Positions 10,801 through 21,716 of a stretch of 40,888 nt of DNA are shown in pieces. Position 1 is the stretch's first letter. Every line of letters begins with the position of its first letter. Source of the DNA: Zygnema cylindricum (Eukaryota > Streptophyta > Zygnematophyceae > Zygnematales > Zygnemataceae); assembly GCA_037447655.1 (NCBI GenBank), contig JBBHKE010001891.1:194622-235509 (forward strand), written 5' to 3'. A model generated the notes under the pieces. That model worked only from the letters and a program-made list of their open reading frames with translations. It made no database searches and was not told where the DNA came from. Made by a program: the position numbers and the translations under genes.

Positions 10801-13800
10801 GAAAATAATCGCATTTTCATTTTACAAAGTCTTCATCGTAAAAGAAATTGGGGTTCTTTTCTACCAGTTTTCGTGATGTGAATTTGTTTATCAGATAAAG
10901 TGTTATTCGCAAAAGATTAACAAAAGAAATAACCAACACTTTCTTCTGGTTTTGATATTGTGGATAGGTTTGTAGCCTTATTCGCAAAAAAATAACTATG
11001 TAAACAAAATAACCGTTGTATACTACCGGTTCTCTCGCTTTTGATACTGTGAATGTGTTTTTATCAGATTTAGTGTTATTCGTAAAAGCTAAAAAAAGAA
11101 ATAACCATCACTTTTATCTGGTTTTGGTAATGTAAACGGGTTTGTAGTGTTATGAAAAAAGCATTAAAAACGTAACAAGAAAAAAAAGAAATAACCATCG
11201 GTTTTTCTACCGATTTTGATAATGTGAATGGGTTTATCAGATGGACATCGACATCCTATTACTGTTATAAAAGGAACTCCTCTCCATGATTGGTTCCAAA
11301 ATTCTCTCCAAAGGATAGGACATACAGACGAGTTGATGGTAAATAGTTACCATCATCAGGTCAGTATTTTATCGTAGATTGATTTATTTTTTCCTGCCAG
11401 TTTAACAAGTTTTAGTTTATTTTTGTTTAACTCCTAATACGATAAGCTGGTGTTGTTGATATTTATCTCAATTTTCTTGGATTGGAACTAAAAAAAGTAA
11501 AAAACTGGTAAGTTTTTAGCGATTGTATGTACATTTTTGTTTAGTAATTCCCTTGCCGTGGCCGTTTTAACTTAAGTTTTTTTTGTTTTTTTTTTTCCTC
11601 TGTTCGTACTTTGTTTTTGCATCGAGTATCAAGGTCCACTTAATTACCCTGGATTTCTGGATTTTCATGGTTTTTATTTAATTGTTGCCTTTATTTTTAA
11701 TCCTCCTTGCTAAACTGTGTATCACATTAGCTGATTTGTCTTGAACCATTTAGATCCGGATTAATCCATTGAAAGAAAGGCTTTGTACCTTTCCGTGGTC
11801 TTCATGAAAATAGGACTGTTTATATATACAAATTTCCTGTCCTTCTTGACTCCATTCGTTTTTATGCTTCCATGTCTTCCTCTTTCCTTCTTCCTCCTCC
11901 ATCTTCCTCCCCCCTCTTCTCCCTCTCCTTCTCCCACTCCCATTTTCCCTCTCCCTCTCCCTCTCCCTCCTCTCCCTCTCCCTCTCCTTGTTACATCAGG
12001 GTGTGAAAAGACTACCAGCTCGATTCAAAGCTATGGCTTATGCTCCCGATGGACTAATCGAGGCATTTTACGATCCCGATACTTACGACCCGGAAAAAGG
12101 AAAATTTATTGTGGGACTTCAATTTCATCCGGAAAGAATGCGACATGACCAAGATATTGCCGACGGAGAATCTTTCGATGGTTCCTCGGAGCAAATGTTT
12201 GACTATCCGGAGTGTCCTCGAGCGTATCAGGTTATAAGAGGAACTAACTTATGAGTATGGAGTGTTGCTGTTGTTTATATTGCTATTGTTTATATTACTG
12301 TTGTTTATATTACTGTTGTCTATATTACTGTTGTTTATATTACTGTTGTTTATATTACTGTTGTTTATATTCCTATTGTTTATATTACTATTGTTTGTAG
12401 TACTCTGGTTTATGTTACTATTGTTTGTATTACTATTGTTTATATTACTATTGTTTATACTACTATTGTTTATACTACTATTGTTTATATTACTATTTTT
12501 AAAGTGCTATTGTTTATAGTACAGTACTGTTGCTTATATTACGATTGTGTATATTAATATTGTTTATATTACTGTTGTTTATATTGCTATGTCAAATATT
12601 AATTCTAATTCGAGTCCAAATGACGTGGCTGTTTTTAATATCATTTAAATGAAAAGCGTCAAGAAAGAAAGAATTAGAATTATTATTGTTATTTTGTGGT
12701 CCGAGACTGAATTAGTGTTGTTAAAGCGTCTTGTAGTGTTCAGTCGTTACCAGTCAATTCAAATCTCCTGTTGTTGTAAAATACGTAAAAAAAACTGACT
12801 GAAAGTAAACTAAACTGACCGAAATTTTTTCAAGTTTTGTCGTAAATTGCCGTCAATATCTTTATTCCTGATGACATGACTATACACTAATTGTTTTTTT
12901 TTTTCTGTTTTTTTTTTCTTTTTTTTCTTCTTTTTGCCTGCGTACAGGAATTTGCCCGAGCTGTCCTCTCCTATCAGAGCCGCCTTCAAAACCAAGATTT
13001 AATGAGATCGCTTATAAATACTAATGCCATTAATAGTGTGGATGAACCCCAAAAAAATGAGACAATTAAAAGACTTTCATTGGATAAAGAATTGGAAGGT
13101 CAAAGACAAGCGATTGTACGAAGTTTCTGTTTAGCGAAACAAGTTTACGACGAACAAATTCATTTAAAAAAAAGTTCCTCGATTCACGGAGGAAATACCG
13201 CTTTGTCTTTATTGAAAAGGACAGAATCTCAAAAGGAGCTTACTAAAGGGGCGGATTTTTTACAGGTGTGTATAAAGATTTCCGTTTTTTTTGTTAGTCT
13301 GGTTTGGTTGGGAAGAGGGAGAGGGGGAGGGAGAGGGAGAGGGAGAGGGAGAGGGAGAGGGAGAGAGAGAGCGAGAGAAGAGGGAAAAATGTTCGACTGG
13401 AGACGATGAATAGGATCCAATGCAGACTTTAATAAATCCCTAACTCCTTTTTTTTTTCTCCTTCCGAGCCTTTCTTTGATTTATCTTTACTGTTTTCGTC
13501 TTCCCATTTGCTATCCAGACCCATTTGTTCTCCTGACTCTCCTCTCTTCCCTCTTGTTCATGGAAATTGATGTTGATTTGAACCCGGATCTCCACGATTC
13601 ACCTTCATGATCCCCACCATTTCTTGCTTTTTTTTTTTTTTTTTTTGCCATAATTAGCTGTGATGTTGGTAGGATTTGAACTTGAGACCTCCAATATTCA
13701 ATTCCTCGAGCTATCCCTAATTACATTGTTATAACGTAGACATCTAATTATGTATATATATATATATATATATGTATATGTATATAAAATTAGATGTCTG

Positions 13801-14842
13801 TGTTATAATAACCGACTATATCAAATTTTGGCCAGAAAGGAGGAAAATCTTTTTCCCGGTTTTCAGGCGTCAATAAGGGTATAAACCGCCATTGTTACGA
13901 AGATCCCCTCCTTACGGTGTAAAAAGTTTGACTATGTAGAAAGTCAATGATAGTATTGAATAATGAGGTTTTCATGGTCATTTTTAGGTTTTCGAATGAA
14001 AATTGCTCGGATCGCCATTGTAACGAAAGCCCTTGGTTAACGAGAAAAGTTAATGGACTTGTGGGCTATTTTCGTCTAAAACCAAAATTTCGACTGATAT
14101 AAATGTCGTTATTTGATACCATTCATACAATTAACTTTTTACGCCGTAAATTTTTTACACCTCAAGGGATCGTCGCTACAATGGCTGTTTATACCCTTAT
14201 TGACGCCTGAAAAACCGGTAAAATTATTTTAACAGTAATTATGTCGGAAAATATGTGAACACTAATACGGGTACACAGTGTAGTTGACACTGTAGTACAC
14301 CAATCATCGTTATTAGAGTTAGTAAACATTTATTCGATCGTGACCTTTTTTGGTCAAAAATCATGAAATAGTGTTAACAACTCTATTTAAGGGAGTGGAC
14401 TACAATCTACCACGTCTCCTTGCACTCTATTTGTATTGTATATTCAAATATCGAATCAACACTATTAAATTCTTAACGCTAATAACGACGGGCGGTGTAG
14501 TTATATAGTAGCATGAAAAAACCGTTGACTTTTTGCTCATTTTTTCACCTTTTTTCCATTTGTTTTTCACCTTTTTCCCAGGAGAATATCGCTTTGACGA
14601 CCGGTTTAGTTCGTCGTCTCAAGGCGATGGGAGCGACAGTACGGAATTCCTCTCTCGCTCTCATACAACTACGACAAAAAGAAGAACAAGGAGAAGTAAA
14701 AAATGGATGGACCGAAGGAGAGGAACTGGTGGGTTTGACCGAAGAGGAGTTGAAAGAAGTGATGAACTACCATCAAACTATGGCGGATATCGCGAAACAA
14801 ATGTTGGAGTCGAATAAAAATGTAAAAAACCGTAAGATGTAA
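7811..14842 (+). CDS. Class-I glutamine amidotransferase-like protein (GAT1_2.1 type, peptidase C26 fold)
   Basis: Exons: ~7811-7859 (tentative), 8894-9243, 10302-10368, 11241-11359, 12000-12230, 12948-13265 and 14582-14842 (TAA). All phases join, giving about 464 residues against about 395 in Arabidopsis GAT1_2.1 (from memory). Conserved blocks are [51 protein letters not shown] with the nucleophile Cys, VNSYHHQGVKRL, and GLQFHPERM with the His and Glu of the triad. The C-terminal part shows [19 protein letters not shown] and [12 protein letters not shown], specific to this plant subgroup. The family hydrolyses glutamine or gamma-glutamyl substrates; the exact substrate is not predictable. 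The first exon is uncertain: its end (IKLDFVG) fits, but the expected LPRVLIVSRR motif is absent, so an additional upstream exon is possible. Confidence 0.9.
8250..8893 (+). repeat. Tandem degenerate copies of the exon-2 acceptor region
   Basis: The last part of intron 1 repeats the sequence that spans the true 3' splice site and start of exon 2 (TTCAG then GCGAATACCATCTGGACCTT). Clear copies centre on CATCTGG at 8624, CATCTGG at 8715 and CATCTTG at 8808; the real one is at 8902. Spacings are therefore 91, 93 and 94 bases. Weaker copies appear near 8290, 8360 and 8500. Each is separated by T-rich sequence with TTTTTTTGTC-type blocks. Confidence 0.8.
9244..10301 (+). other. GAT-like intron 2 with several simple-repeat tracts
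   Basis: It holds degenerate AAATCCTCT repeats at about 9280-9375, repeats of about 50-60 bases around TTTTTGGATATAGTACGTGT at 9535-9680, TA/TGTATATA-rich sequence at 10055-10150, and a (GGGAGA)n purine tract at about 10180-10266. It ends at the acceptor TATACAG. Confidence 0.7.
10735..11240 (+). repeat. Tandem degenerate copies of the exon-4 acceptor region
   Basis: The intron 3 end (GATAATGTGAATGGGTTTATCAG before exon 4, here quoted as TGTGAATGGGTTTATCAG) is preceded by about five imperfect copies. Their TGTGAA-type cores lie near 10755, 10877, 10958, 11047 and 11130, at 80-120-base spacing. Several keep a plausible acceptor, for example GTTTATCAG at about 10892 and TTTTATCAG at about 11069. 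Confidence 0.75.
11860..11999 (+). repeat. Pyrimidine-rich tract before exon 5
   Basis: CTTCCTCC and then CCCTCTCCCTCTC repeats fill the 3' end of intron 4. They serve as an unusually long polypyrimidine tract before the acceptor TTACATCAG. Confidence 0.7.
12262..12600 (+). repeat. 15-bp minisatellite (TTGTTTATATTACTG)
   Basis: About 20 tandem copies of a 15-bp unit lie in the intron after exon 5 (12231-12947). Because the period is a multiple of three, it leaves a spurious open frame of LLLFI repeats, which is not a gene. Confidence 0.9.
13312..13376 (+). repeat. (GGGAGA)n purine tract
   Basis: A hexamer-type GAGAGG repeat lies in the last GAT-like intron, shortly after the donor at 13266. 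It resembles the tract at 10180-10266. Confidence 0.85.
13729..13809. mobile_element. Small palindromic element around a TA repeat
   Basis: ATAACGTAGACATCTAATTA on the left is the near-perfect inverse of AATTAGATGTCTGTGTTATA on the right, separated by a TA-rich core. It is about 80 bases and would fold into a long hairpin. It may be a very short MITE or a MITE remnant. Confidence 0.6.
13856..14219. mobile_element. MITE of about 364 bp with long terminal inverted repeats
   Basis: The left end CCGGTTTTCAGGCGTCAATA continues through AGGGTATAAACCGCCATTGT. The right end is the inverse, finishing TTGACGCCTGAAAAACCGG. The arms match imperfectly for about 70 bases. It sits inside the last GAT-like intron, next to two other inverted-repeat elements. 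Confidence 0.75.
14298..14497. mobile_element. TA-flanked MITE, CACCGCGAATCG family (copy 2)
   Basis: A 200-bp element with left TIR CACCAATCATCGTTATTAGA and right TIR CACCGCCCGTCGTTATTAGC (opposite strand). It is flanked by TA on both sides (14296-14297 and 14498-14499), indicating a TA target duplication. Confidence 0.75.
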
Positions 14843-15134
14843 GTATACAAAACAAGGATTTAAGACATGGATTGAAGGACAAAAAAAAGGGATTAAGAAC
14901 AAAGTAGGATTTGAGAACTAAAAAGGAGATAACATTTAATGATTTAATACCAAAAGAGGATTTAAGAACAAGGGTTTAAGAAAATGGATAATTTTGATGC
15001 AAATGATTGCATAACTTGGGAGTTAATCGTATAGTAATGAAGGATATTATTGTATTTTTGTATTTTGTAGGGTAGGAAAGTGAGAGGCGAAGAGTGTACA
15101 GAATTTGAAGTTGAATTGGTAAAGCAGGAATAAA
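14843..15134 (+). promoter_or_regulatory. Probable 3' UTR of the GAT-like gene with AATAAA signal
   Basis: After the stop codon come degenerate repeats of GGATTTAAGAACAA (about 14850-14985). An AATAAA hexamer follows at 15129-15134, a suitable polyadenylation signal about 290 bases past the stop. The end of the transcript is inferred. Confidence 0.45.
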
Positions 15135-17159
15135 CGGTTATTGTTTATTTTGTAGATATAGGTATATATCGTGAAACACTTCCCGGTATTCCACGTGGAA
15201 CAAAAAATGGTTGTGATATTTTACAATATTTTATAATATTTGATAATATTTGATAATATCTTGGTGATGGCTCGTCACAATTTTCACAATGATTGTTTTG
15301 GAGTTTACTATGATCAATTTTTGCCATACCTTGTGGAACAGTTTATCATTTATTTGAAAGTGGTAATTACCGTGGTTACAGTTTATTTTTAGTCTTGCTC
15401 TCGATGTACATTATCCTCATTTGACACTCCACATCCCTTCTTTGTTGCTTGCTTCCCTCCACATGTGGTTTTTCAATTTGGGCATTACCGCCCCTTTTTG
15501 TTCTCATGGACTCAGGTGGTTTACCATTGTGCTATATAATAAAGACGTAATGTTATTTCTATATTAGCAATGTTGTGTGTTTGGAAATGTCTTATCGTGA
15601 CAAATCCGATATTTAACAAATTGAATACTGAACGGTTAGAAGGCCTGATATATCACTCCGAGGCCAACACGAATTATCGTGATATATCGAGTGAGGGGTG
15701 GGGTGGCGTTCAACTTCAGTACGGAAATAAAGTTCGGAAAAAGTATAGAGAACAATCTAGGAGGTGGGGTGTGAGGCTTTCATAGTTTTTTTTACAAACC
15801 AGCATTCGAAGGTGTTGCGATGGTTATCAACTCGACAAATCACGGTGGTTGAGTGTAATTTTATTGCAATTTTAGCCTTATCGATGTGCCAACCCAATAA
15901 ATCAATCATCGGCAGGTCAAAAAAGATACATATCAAATTTCCTCAAGGGGCAGTCGATGCACAACACTACTCATTGGAGTTAAATAACACTGTTTCCATC
16001 GGTAGTTTTTTTGGCATCACAGATTAGTGTGAACAAACGTGTTCAAGGACGCGAACTACAATTTGCCACGTCTTTTTGTAAAAAATAGTATTAGTTCTAA
16101 TTTCGTATTAACACTTACCTCACGATAATAACGATGGACGGTGTGGTGCTTTTGAAGTTGTTTTGGGGAAGGTCCAAATTTTGAAGCATGTAAGTGATTA
16201 AACTAGCTAACGTCTTTTTTGATTGGATCTTCATTGGTCCGAATAGTCATTGATCTTCATTACATTTTCGTTAGGTCATTCGAAATACGTATGAGGCGAC
16301 GACATGTGAAGATTCTTTGTGTGGATGTAATCTTATGGGATAACAAGGAGAATACATTTTTTAGGATGTTATGTTGGTTGATCCTAACATAGCACGACTT
16401 ATGCTGCATTTGAGATAAAGAGTGCATAAACTTATACAACGTAACATAAACACTTACATTTATGCGTATGGACACTTCCATTTGCTTAGGTAACTCTTGG
16501 GCTATTCATTTTTTTGCCTATATTTAATGTATTTTTTCCAGTATTGTTGTGAACATAGGAAGCTTACATCTTTGCCAACATTATCAAGCGTACTCATTGT
16601 TTTAGAAGATCACCGCCGCCTCTCGTGACACTTGTTTCCCTTCGGTCCACCCATTATAGTATCCAAGTTAGTGTGGACGAGTCTCGTTTGTGATTTGTTT
16701 GTTAAACTCGCTGTCAGTTTTTACAGGTGTCACATTTAAATGATTTATAATTTCTCATTGCTAAGGTATTAAAATGTCATTTCCAGGTTTTCATAGTGCC
16801 TGGAATGATGTGAAGTTGTTACAACATTGCTTTGCATTTCATGTGTGATTAAAGTTAGATTCTTCAGCTATGTTTAAATGCCTATAATTTTAAATCGTTT
16901 TCATTTCATTTTGTTGTATAGGACACCGTGAATCGCTGTTAAACAAATAAACAAATAAATAATGTTGATTATGTTGTCATCTCTATTTTTTGTTCAAAGG
17001 CTTAACGCCAACAAACCATTGACGCTAATTACACGTCATTTGGATACACATTCCGATGTTGTAGCCGTTATAACTGTTATAGCCTATGTTCACATAGTCG
17101 ATGCTTGAACATGTGAGAACAGGTTCGAGCGATTTTCCCCTGTCTTTATTACTAAAATG
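15135..17159. other. Intergenic sequence with transposon remnants
   Basis: No gene is recognised. Around 15645-15685 and 15900-15975 are TATCG-rich scraps resembling hAT-like element ends (for example GATGCACAACACTAC). At 16036-16146 a stretch ending CGATAATAACGATGGACGGTG looks like one end of the TA-flanked MITE family. At 16928 CACCGTGAATCGCTGTTA looks like another isolated end. Confidence 0.45.
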
Positions 17160-17580
17160 TAGTGTTGGGTATCGGGTAAATTCATATCGCGATAATTTCG
17201 ATATTCGATATATCGAATATCGATCGAGCAGATTCCTCGATATATCGTACCGGGACCAGCATAAATCATCGCGATATATATCGCAAAAACTGGGTGTCCG
17301 TACAGTCCTAGTACGGAAAATCATACGGAAAATCGTACGGTTACCACCCTCCCCCCCCCCCCCCCCCCCCCCCCCCCGGGGCGGGGGGGGGGGGGGGGGG
17401 GGGAAAAAAAAAAGAATGTTTTTTTTTTTTTTTTTTTTTTTTTAATGCCTCGCTATATTGGCGATACGATATATCGCGATGGTTTGGTTTTTGATATACC
17501 GAAGCGATATATCGATTATCGGGCACCTGAAATTCGATATATATCGAATATCGGCAAAAGGTCCTCGATACCCAACAATA
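17160..17580. mobile_element. hAT-like non-autonomous element with 8-bp target duplication
   Basis: The ends are TAGTGTTGGGTATCG and (opposite strand) TATTGTTGGGTATCG. They are flanked by a perfect 8-bp direct repeat CTAAAATG at 17152-17159 and 17581-17588, as expected for the hAT superfamily. The arms consist of TATCGCGATA-type palindromic motifs. The core carries the poly-C/poly-G block. There is no transposase. Confidence 0.85.
17351..17443. repeat. Poly-C, poly-G, poly-A, poly-T homopolymer block
   Basis: About 27 C, then G with one C interruption (17378-17403), ten A (17404-17413), and after GAATG about 25 T (17419-17443). The C and G runs are self-complementary and G-quadruplex-capable. 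Such a block is also a classic place for assembly or consensus error. Confidence 0.9.
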
Positions 17581-18026
17581 CTAAAATGATTCTAGTAATA
17601 AAATATAGTAGAATAAAATATGAGTGCGCTTTCCCTTGTCGACGCCAGTCACTTCGCGCGTCGACGACGCTATCTGACACTTTGTTTTGTAATTATGTAC
17701 CAAATAACGAGCACTTTTAGTACGGCATGACATATTTTGTACACGGCACTATTTAGATGCCTATTGAATTAAAATTAGATTCACGGTGTTCTGTATCGTA
17801 CCGGATATTTTGAAATTTCTGATGTTTTTGCTTTTTGGAAACGGTCATTAAACGAAAAGTGGGGTTGTTTACAGAAATTCGGACCTCTCCATACTATGCC
17901 GTACCTCTTATTTTGTTTTTATTAGGAAAACAACATTACAGAGAATCTTGCTAATATTCTCCCAAAGTCTGGGAGGTAACAATGACCGTTGGATATTTCT
18001 TCGTGAAGCATTCGCTTCGAAAGTTT

Positions 18027-18070
18027 CTGTAATTGGTGATGTACCTCGCGAGGTACATCACCAATTACAG
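18027..18070. repeat. Perfect 44-bp palindrome
   Basis: CTGTAATTGGTGATGTACCT, then CGCG, then AGGTACATCACCAATTACAG: the two 22-base halves are exact reverse complements with no spacer. It is not part of a recognisable TIR element. Confidence 0.95.
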
Positions 18071-18186
18071 GAAAAATTGAGACGCGACACTCTGGATAAT
18101 GAGCATACGTGTCAAGCTGGCGACCAACGGAAATCAAAAAATTTAGCACACGATATACGCATTCAAAAATCCAACAGAAAATACAA

Positions 18187-18724
18187 CACCGCGCATCGTT
18201 ATTAGTGTCAAAGTTTAAATAGTGTGTAAGTAAATATACCGTCATTGACGCTAATTAAGAATTTGAAAATTAAAAAAAAATAGGTTTATTCTAATTTCAG
18301 TGTTCACGCTAATTTGGAACAGCAAAAATGGAAAATTTTCTGTACGATTATATACATTATTATATGTATCCGTACAAAATATAAAAAATCGTACACCGTA
18401 GTGAAATTTAAATATCCGTACATGTCAGACTTATTTACATGTCAGACCAATCCCGTTTTTTTAGCGCACGTTCCTATGCGAACGCGTCCGATTTAATTCA
18501 TTTTTTGTAAAATTTTCAACTAAAAAGGTACATTTATGTACGGTCTGACATCGACCGTACACCACACTATTTACATATTAATGTACTTTCGTTCTGTACG
18601 CTAATTTGTACGGAACCTCAATTAACGTCAAGGAAAAATTAAAATCACGTATACTATTTTTGGAAAAAATCAAAATTTTAAGAACCCAAATTAGTGACCG
18701 TGACACTAATAACGATGCGCGGTG
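18187..18724. mobile_element. TA-flanked MITE, CACCGCGAATCG family (copy 3, 538 bp)
   Basis: The TIRs are CACCGCGCATCGTTATTAGT and its exact inverse ACTAATAACGATGCGCGGTG. TA follows the right end, and AA (a likely mutated TA) precedes the left. It is longer than the other copies and contains many CGTAC motifs. Confidence 0.8.
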
Positions 18725-19445
18725 TAGTGTTGTGTATCGGTAAAAAACTTATCGCGATAATACCGATACCGATAGTTATCGGTTATCGAACGGTCAGCCG
18801 TCCCGATATATTTGTACTTTCTGTGCTTTCTGTCCGGAGTGCTTTCTGTCCGGTAAATTGAACGGTAAATTTACGAGAAATGTACGGAATTTGATGAAAA
18901 AAATACATTGCACTTTGTAGTACTTTTTGGGCGGTTAACTTAACATAAATTTTACGGGAACGTACGGAATTGTACCGATAAACTGATTATCATGGAACGG
19001 TAAAAAGACGGCGGACCCAAAGTACAACGGATGCAAAATAACATTATGCGCGCCGCCGGAATCGAACGGACGACATTCAATGAGAAAATACGAGCGGACG
19101 GTCAACGTGAGCGCCGACATCTCGGAATGGCTTTTTTGGCGGCTTTTGCCAAAAAAGCCGACGGATTGACACGTGGCAGGTTTCAAGTGGATCCCAAAAA
19201 ATAAATGGACAAAGCCACGGCGTCGGATGTGAAAGGTACATCGTTTTAACTGGAACCGTACTAAAGCCGTACACATCTTATGCCGGCTACTGTACTTTCG
19301 GCTTGTACAAATGATCTGATTGGTAGGTACCTCAGGGGTTGTGAGTAGGGCGCGTCGGGGGAATAAGACGTACAGTTGAGTGTACATGCCGTACATTTAT
19401 CTGTACGGCTCGTACAGTTATCGCAGATAGTTATCGTTATCGACA

Positions 19446-19492
19446 TTATCGCCGATAAGTAGCCGATATTATCGGCTACTTATCGGCGATAA
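19446..19492. repeat. 47-bp palindrome inside the hAT-like element
   Basis: TTATCGCCGATAAGTAGCCG onward is followed by an exact 23-base inverse around a single central T. It is part of the TATCG-rich right arm of the element at 18185-19590. Confidence 0.9.
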
Positions 19493-20180
19493 AACCGATA
19501 GCGATATATTGTACCAATATATCGATTATCGGGTCCCCAAAAAAGGCCCATATCGGTTTTTCGGCAAATCCTTACCGATACACAATACTAGAAAATACAA
19601 ACGAAATGTTGTAACGCACTTTCGTCGTGCTATTTCTATTAGCGCCCATTCGTCACACTATTTCTGGCAACTCACATTCGTCACGTGAAAAAACAGAACC
19701 CTAAAAAAATGAGGTGGTCTGTGACAACTGACAAGGCGTCTGCAAAGAGTACAAAAGTTGTGTTGCACGATGACTTGGTACGCACACACATGGTACGCAA
19801 ATGGAGATTTTTGGTCGGTGTGAAAATCACTGACGATTTTCAATATCAAATCTATAGCTACGTGGCGCCACTCTTTTGCTAACACGTGGATTACAGACTC
19901 TGCGCAATGGAACTTCGTTCAAAGTGTAGCATCCTGTAATGTTGGCCGTACGATTACATAATGTCGTAATGGAACTTCACCCTCAATGTTCGATACATTT
20001 AGGAAAAAGATACGTGACGTGACAAATAATTGTACGGCAACTTCAGTTTTGAAATGGTTTGGAACTTCGAAAATTTAAATAACATTTCCAAGAGATGTCG
20101 CCTTTCTAGTATTGACACCGCGCTACATGATACCGTTACATGCATGCAAGAATAACGTTCTCTGTTTCCATTACCAGATT

Positions 20181-20275
20181 CCTCTGGACAGTACAGTACA
20201 ATAAATTACAATACTGTACAGCGGAGTACGGTTTAATTGCATCTAGTGATCTACGCGTCCCAGTTGAACACTGTA
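20181..20275. repeat. 95-bp direct repeat flanking the nested MITE (left copy)
   Basis: The block from CAGTACAGTACAATAAATTA to CAGTTGAACACTGTA recurs almost unchanged just right of the MITE at about 21717-21808 (AGTACAATAAAGTACAATAC to CAGCTGAACACTGT). The repeat is far longer than a TA target duplication, so a segmental duplication or an enclosing element is likely. Confidence 0.8.
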
Positions 20276-20943
20276 CACCGCGAATCGTTATTAGACTTAT
20301 TTACTCTATATCGGCGCCCCATATTTTTGACATTGATACCCGAAATACAGTGATTGATTCTAATTTATGCGTGACGTTAATTACGGTTCTTGTGAATTAG
20401 CGTCAACGGTGTCACCGAACATATTTGTTGAATAGTGCGGTGTACGGAGGGTGGTTGTTCGTACATCATTGTACTTTGTTACCGAAAATTGTACGGAAAT
20501 TGCTGTTTACTTATGTCGGTTACATACAGAACTGCGCTTAGAATAAACTCGTACCTATTTTAGTGTATAAGTATGAACGGCGTAATGATTGTTCATCCGC
20601 AAACCTAAATTAGAATTGTGGATTCATTACAATGGAAGGACGAGACGTGGTACGGATTGTCAGATTTTGTACTTCTACCTATTTTAACGTGTATGTCATG
20701 ACGGCGGATCCTGTACACCTAAATCAGCGTTAAGGAGAAATTACAATTAAACATTTTTTTGACGATGGTATTGATACACAAATTCGTATTGCTGGGTATC
20801 GAGGACCGTTTTCCGATATTCAATATATATCGAATTTCAGGTACCCGATAATCGATATATCGCTTCGATTTATCGAATTTCAAATCATCGCGATATATGA
20901 CCGATATATCTTCAATATATCGTATCGTCAATATATCGAAGCT

Positions 20944-20976
<33 letters not shown>

Positions 20977-21712
20977 CAGGTTTTCAAAGTCTCGTGACTT
21001 CGGTCAAAGTGACTGTAAAATCTTTGCCGGAAAGAAATACGGTATTCCCTGAAAGTCAGCAGAGTGAAGGATATCTCTGAGGTACATTGACGAGGTACAC
21101 TTGTGAAGTACACGTACGTCATACGCAGGTACGATTTTCCAGACGAAAAAGGTCGGTTTCCAGATATTCGATGATTTTTGAGATTTGGCTGTCAGCTTAC
21201 GTGGACAACTCATATCAGAACACGTATGTAAAACCTTTTGACAAAAGATTCGCGATGTACCCGAGGCCTCTGTAATACATTAAATTTTGATGTCCGTACT
21301 ATTACAGAGACCTCCTCGTGTAACCATACCCCAAATAATTAATCATTACAATTTCAGAATTAGTATTTTTTTGTCGGTTACATTTTGCGGCGTCTACATT
21401 TAAGTCACGGAACGAAAATCACGGCGTACGTGGCGTATATAGACAATTTGACTTTTTCGCTAAAATAACATATTATATAAAAAAACCCCTAAAAAATTAA
21501 AAAATACTATATATCGCGATATATATCGCAATGATTTATGTTGATCTCGGTACGATATATCCACGATCCTGCTCGATCGATATTATATATATCGAATATC
21601 GATATTATCGCGATATGAATTTACCCGATACCCAACACTACAAATTAGCATCAATGACACTAATTTATTATTGATACTAATAATTTCTTAAGTCTAATAA
21701 CGATTCACGGTG
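20276..21712. mobile_element. TA-flanked MITE, CACCGCGAATCG family (copy 4), interrupted by a hAT-like element
   Basis: The left TIR is CACCGCGAATCGTTATTAGA and the right end (opposite strand) is CACCGTGAATCGTTATTAGA. TA flanks both sides (20274-20275 and 21713-21714). The hAT-like element at 20787-21640 lies inside it, giving a two-layer nest. Confidence 0.75.
20787..21640. mobile_element. hAT-like element (second copy, inverted), 854 bp
   Basis: The left end is TATTGCTGGGTATCGAGGAC and the right end is CGATACCCAACACTA. It is flanked by 8-bp direct repeats differing by one base: CAAATTCG at 20779-20786 and CAAATTAG at 21641-21648. The ends match those of 17160-17580 in the opposite orientation. 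The centre carries about 560 extra bases, including a poly-A run at 20944-20970. Confidence 0.8.
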
Positions 21713-21716
21713 TACA

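Larger units (their letters stand above)
18185..19590. mobile_element. hAT-like element carrying a nested MITE at its left tip
   Basis: The right end is TTACCGATACACAATACTA and the left terminus resumes at 18725 with TAGTGTTGTGTATCGGTAA. The flanks are identical: GAAAATACAA at 18177-18186 and 19591-19600. Between the left flank and 18725 lies a complete TA-family MITE (18187-18724). The simplest reading is that the MITE inserted into the terminal TA of an older hAT-like copy. Confidence 0.7.

Noticed and set aside
12262-12519. Open frame of repeated LLLFI residues that looks like a membrane protein
   Set aside because: It is a 15-bp minisatellite inside an intron of the GAT-like gene; the period of 15 keeps one frame open by itself.
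12262-12600. CRISPR-like array
   Set aside because: The units are contiguous 15-mers without spacers in a nuclear plant-type intron.
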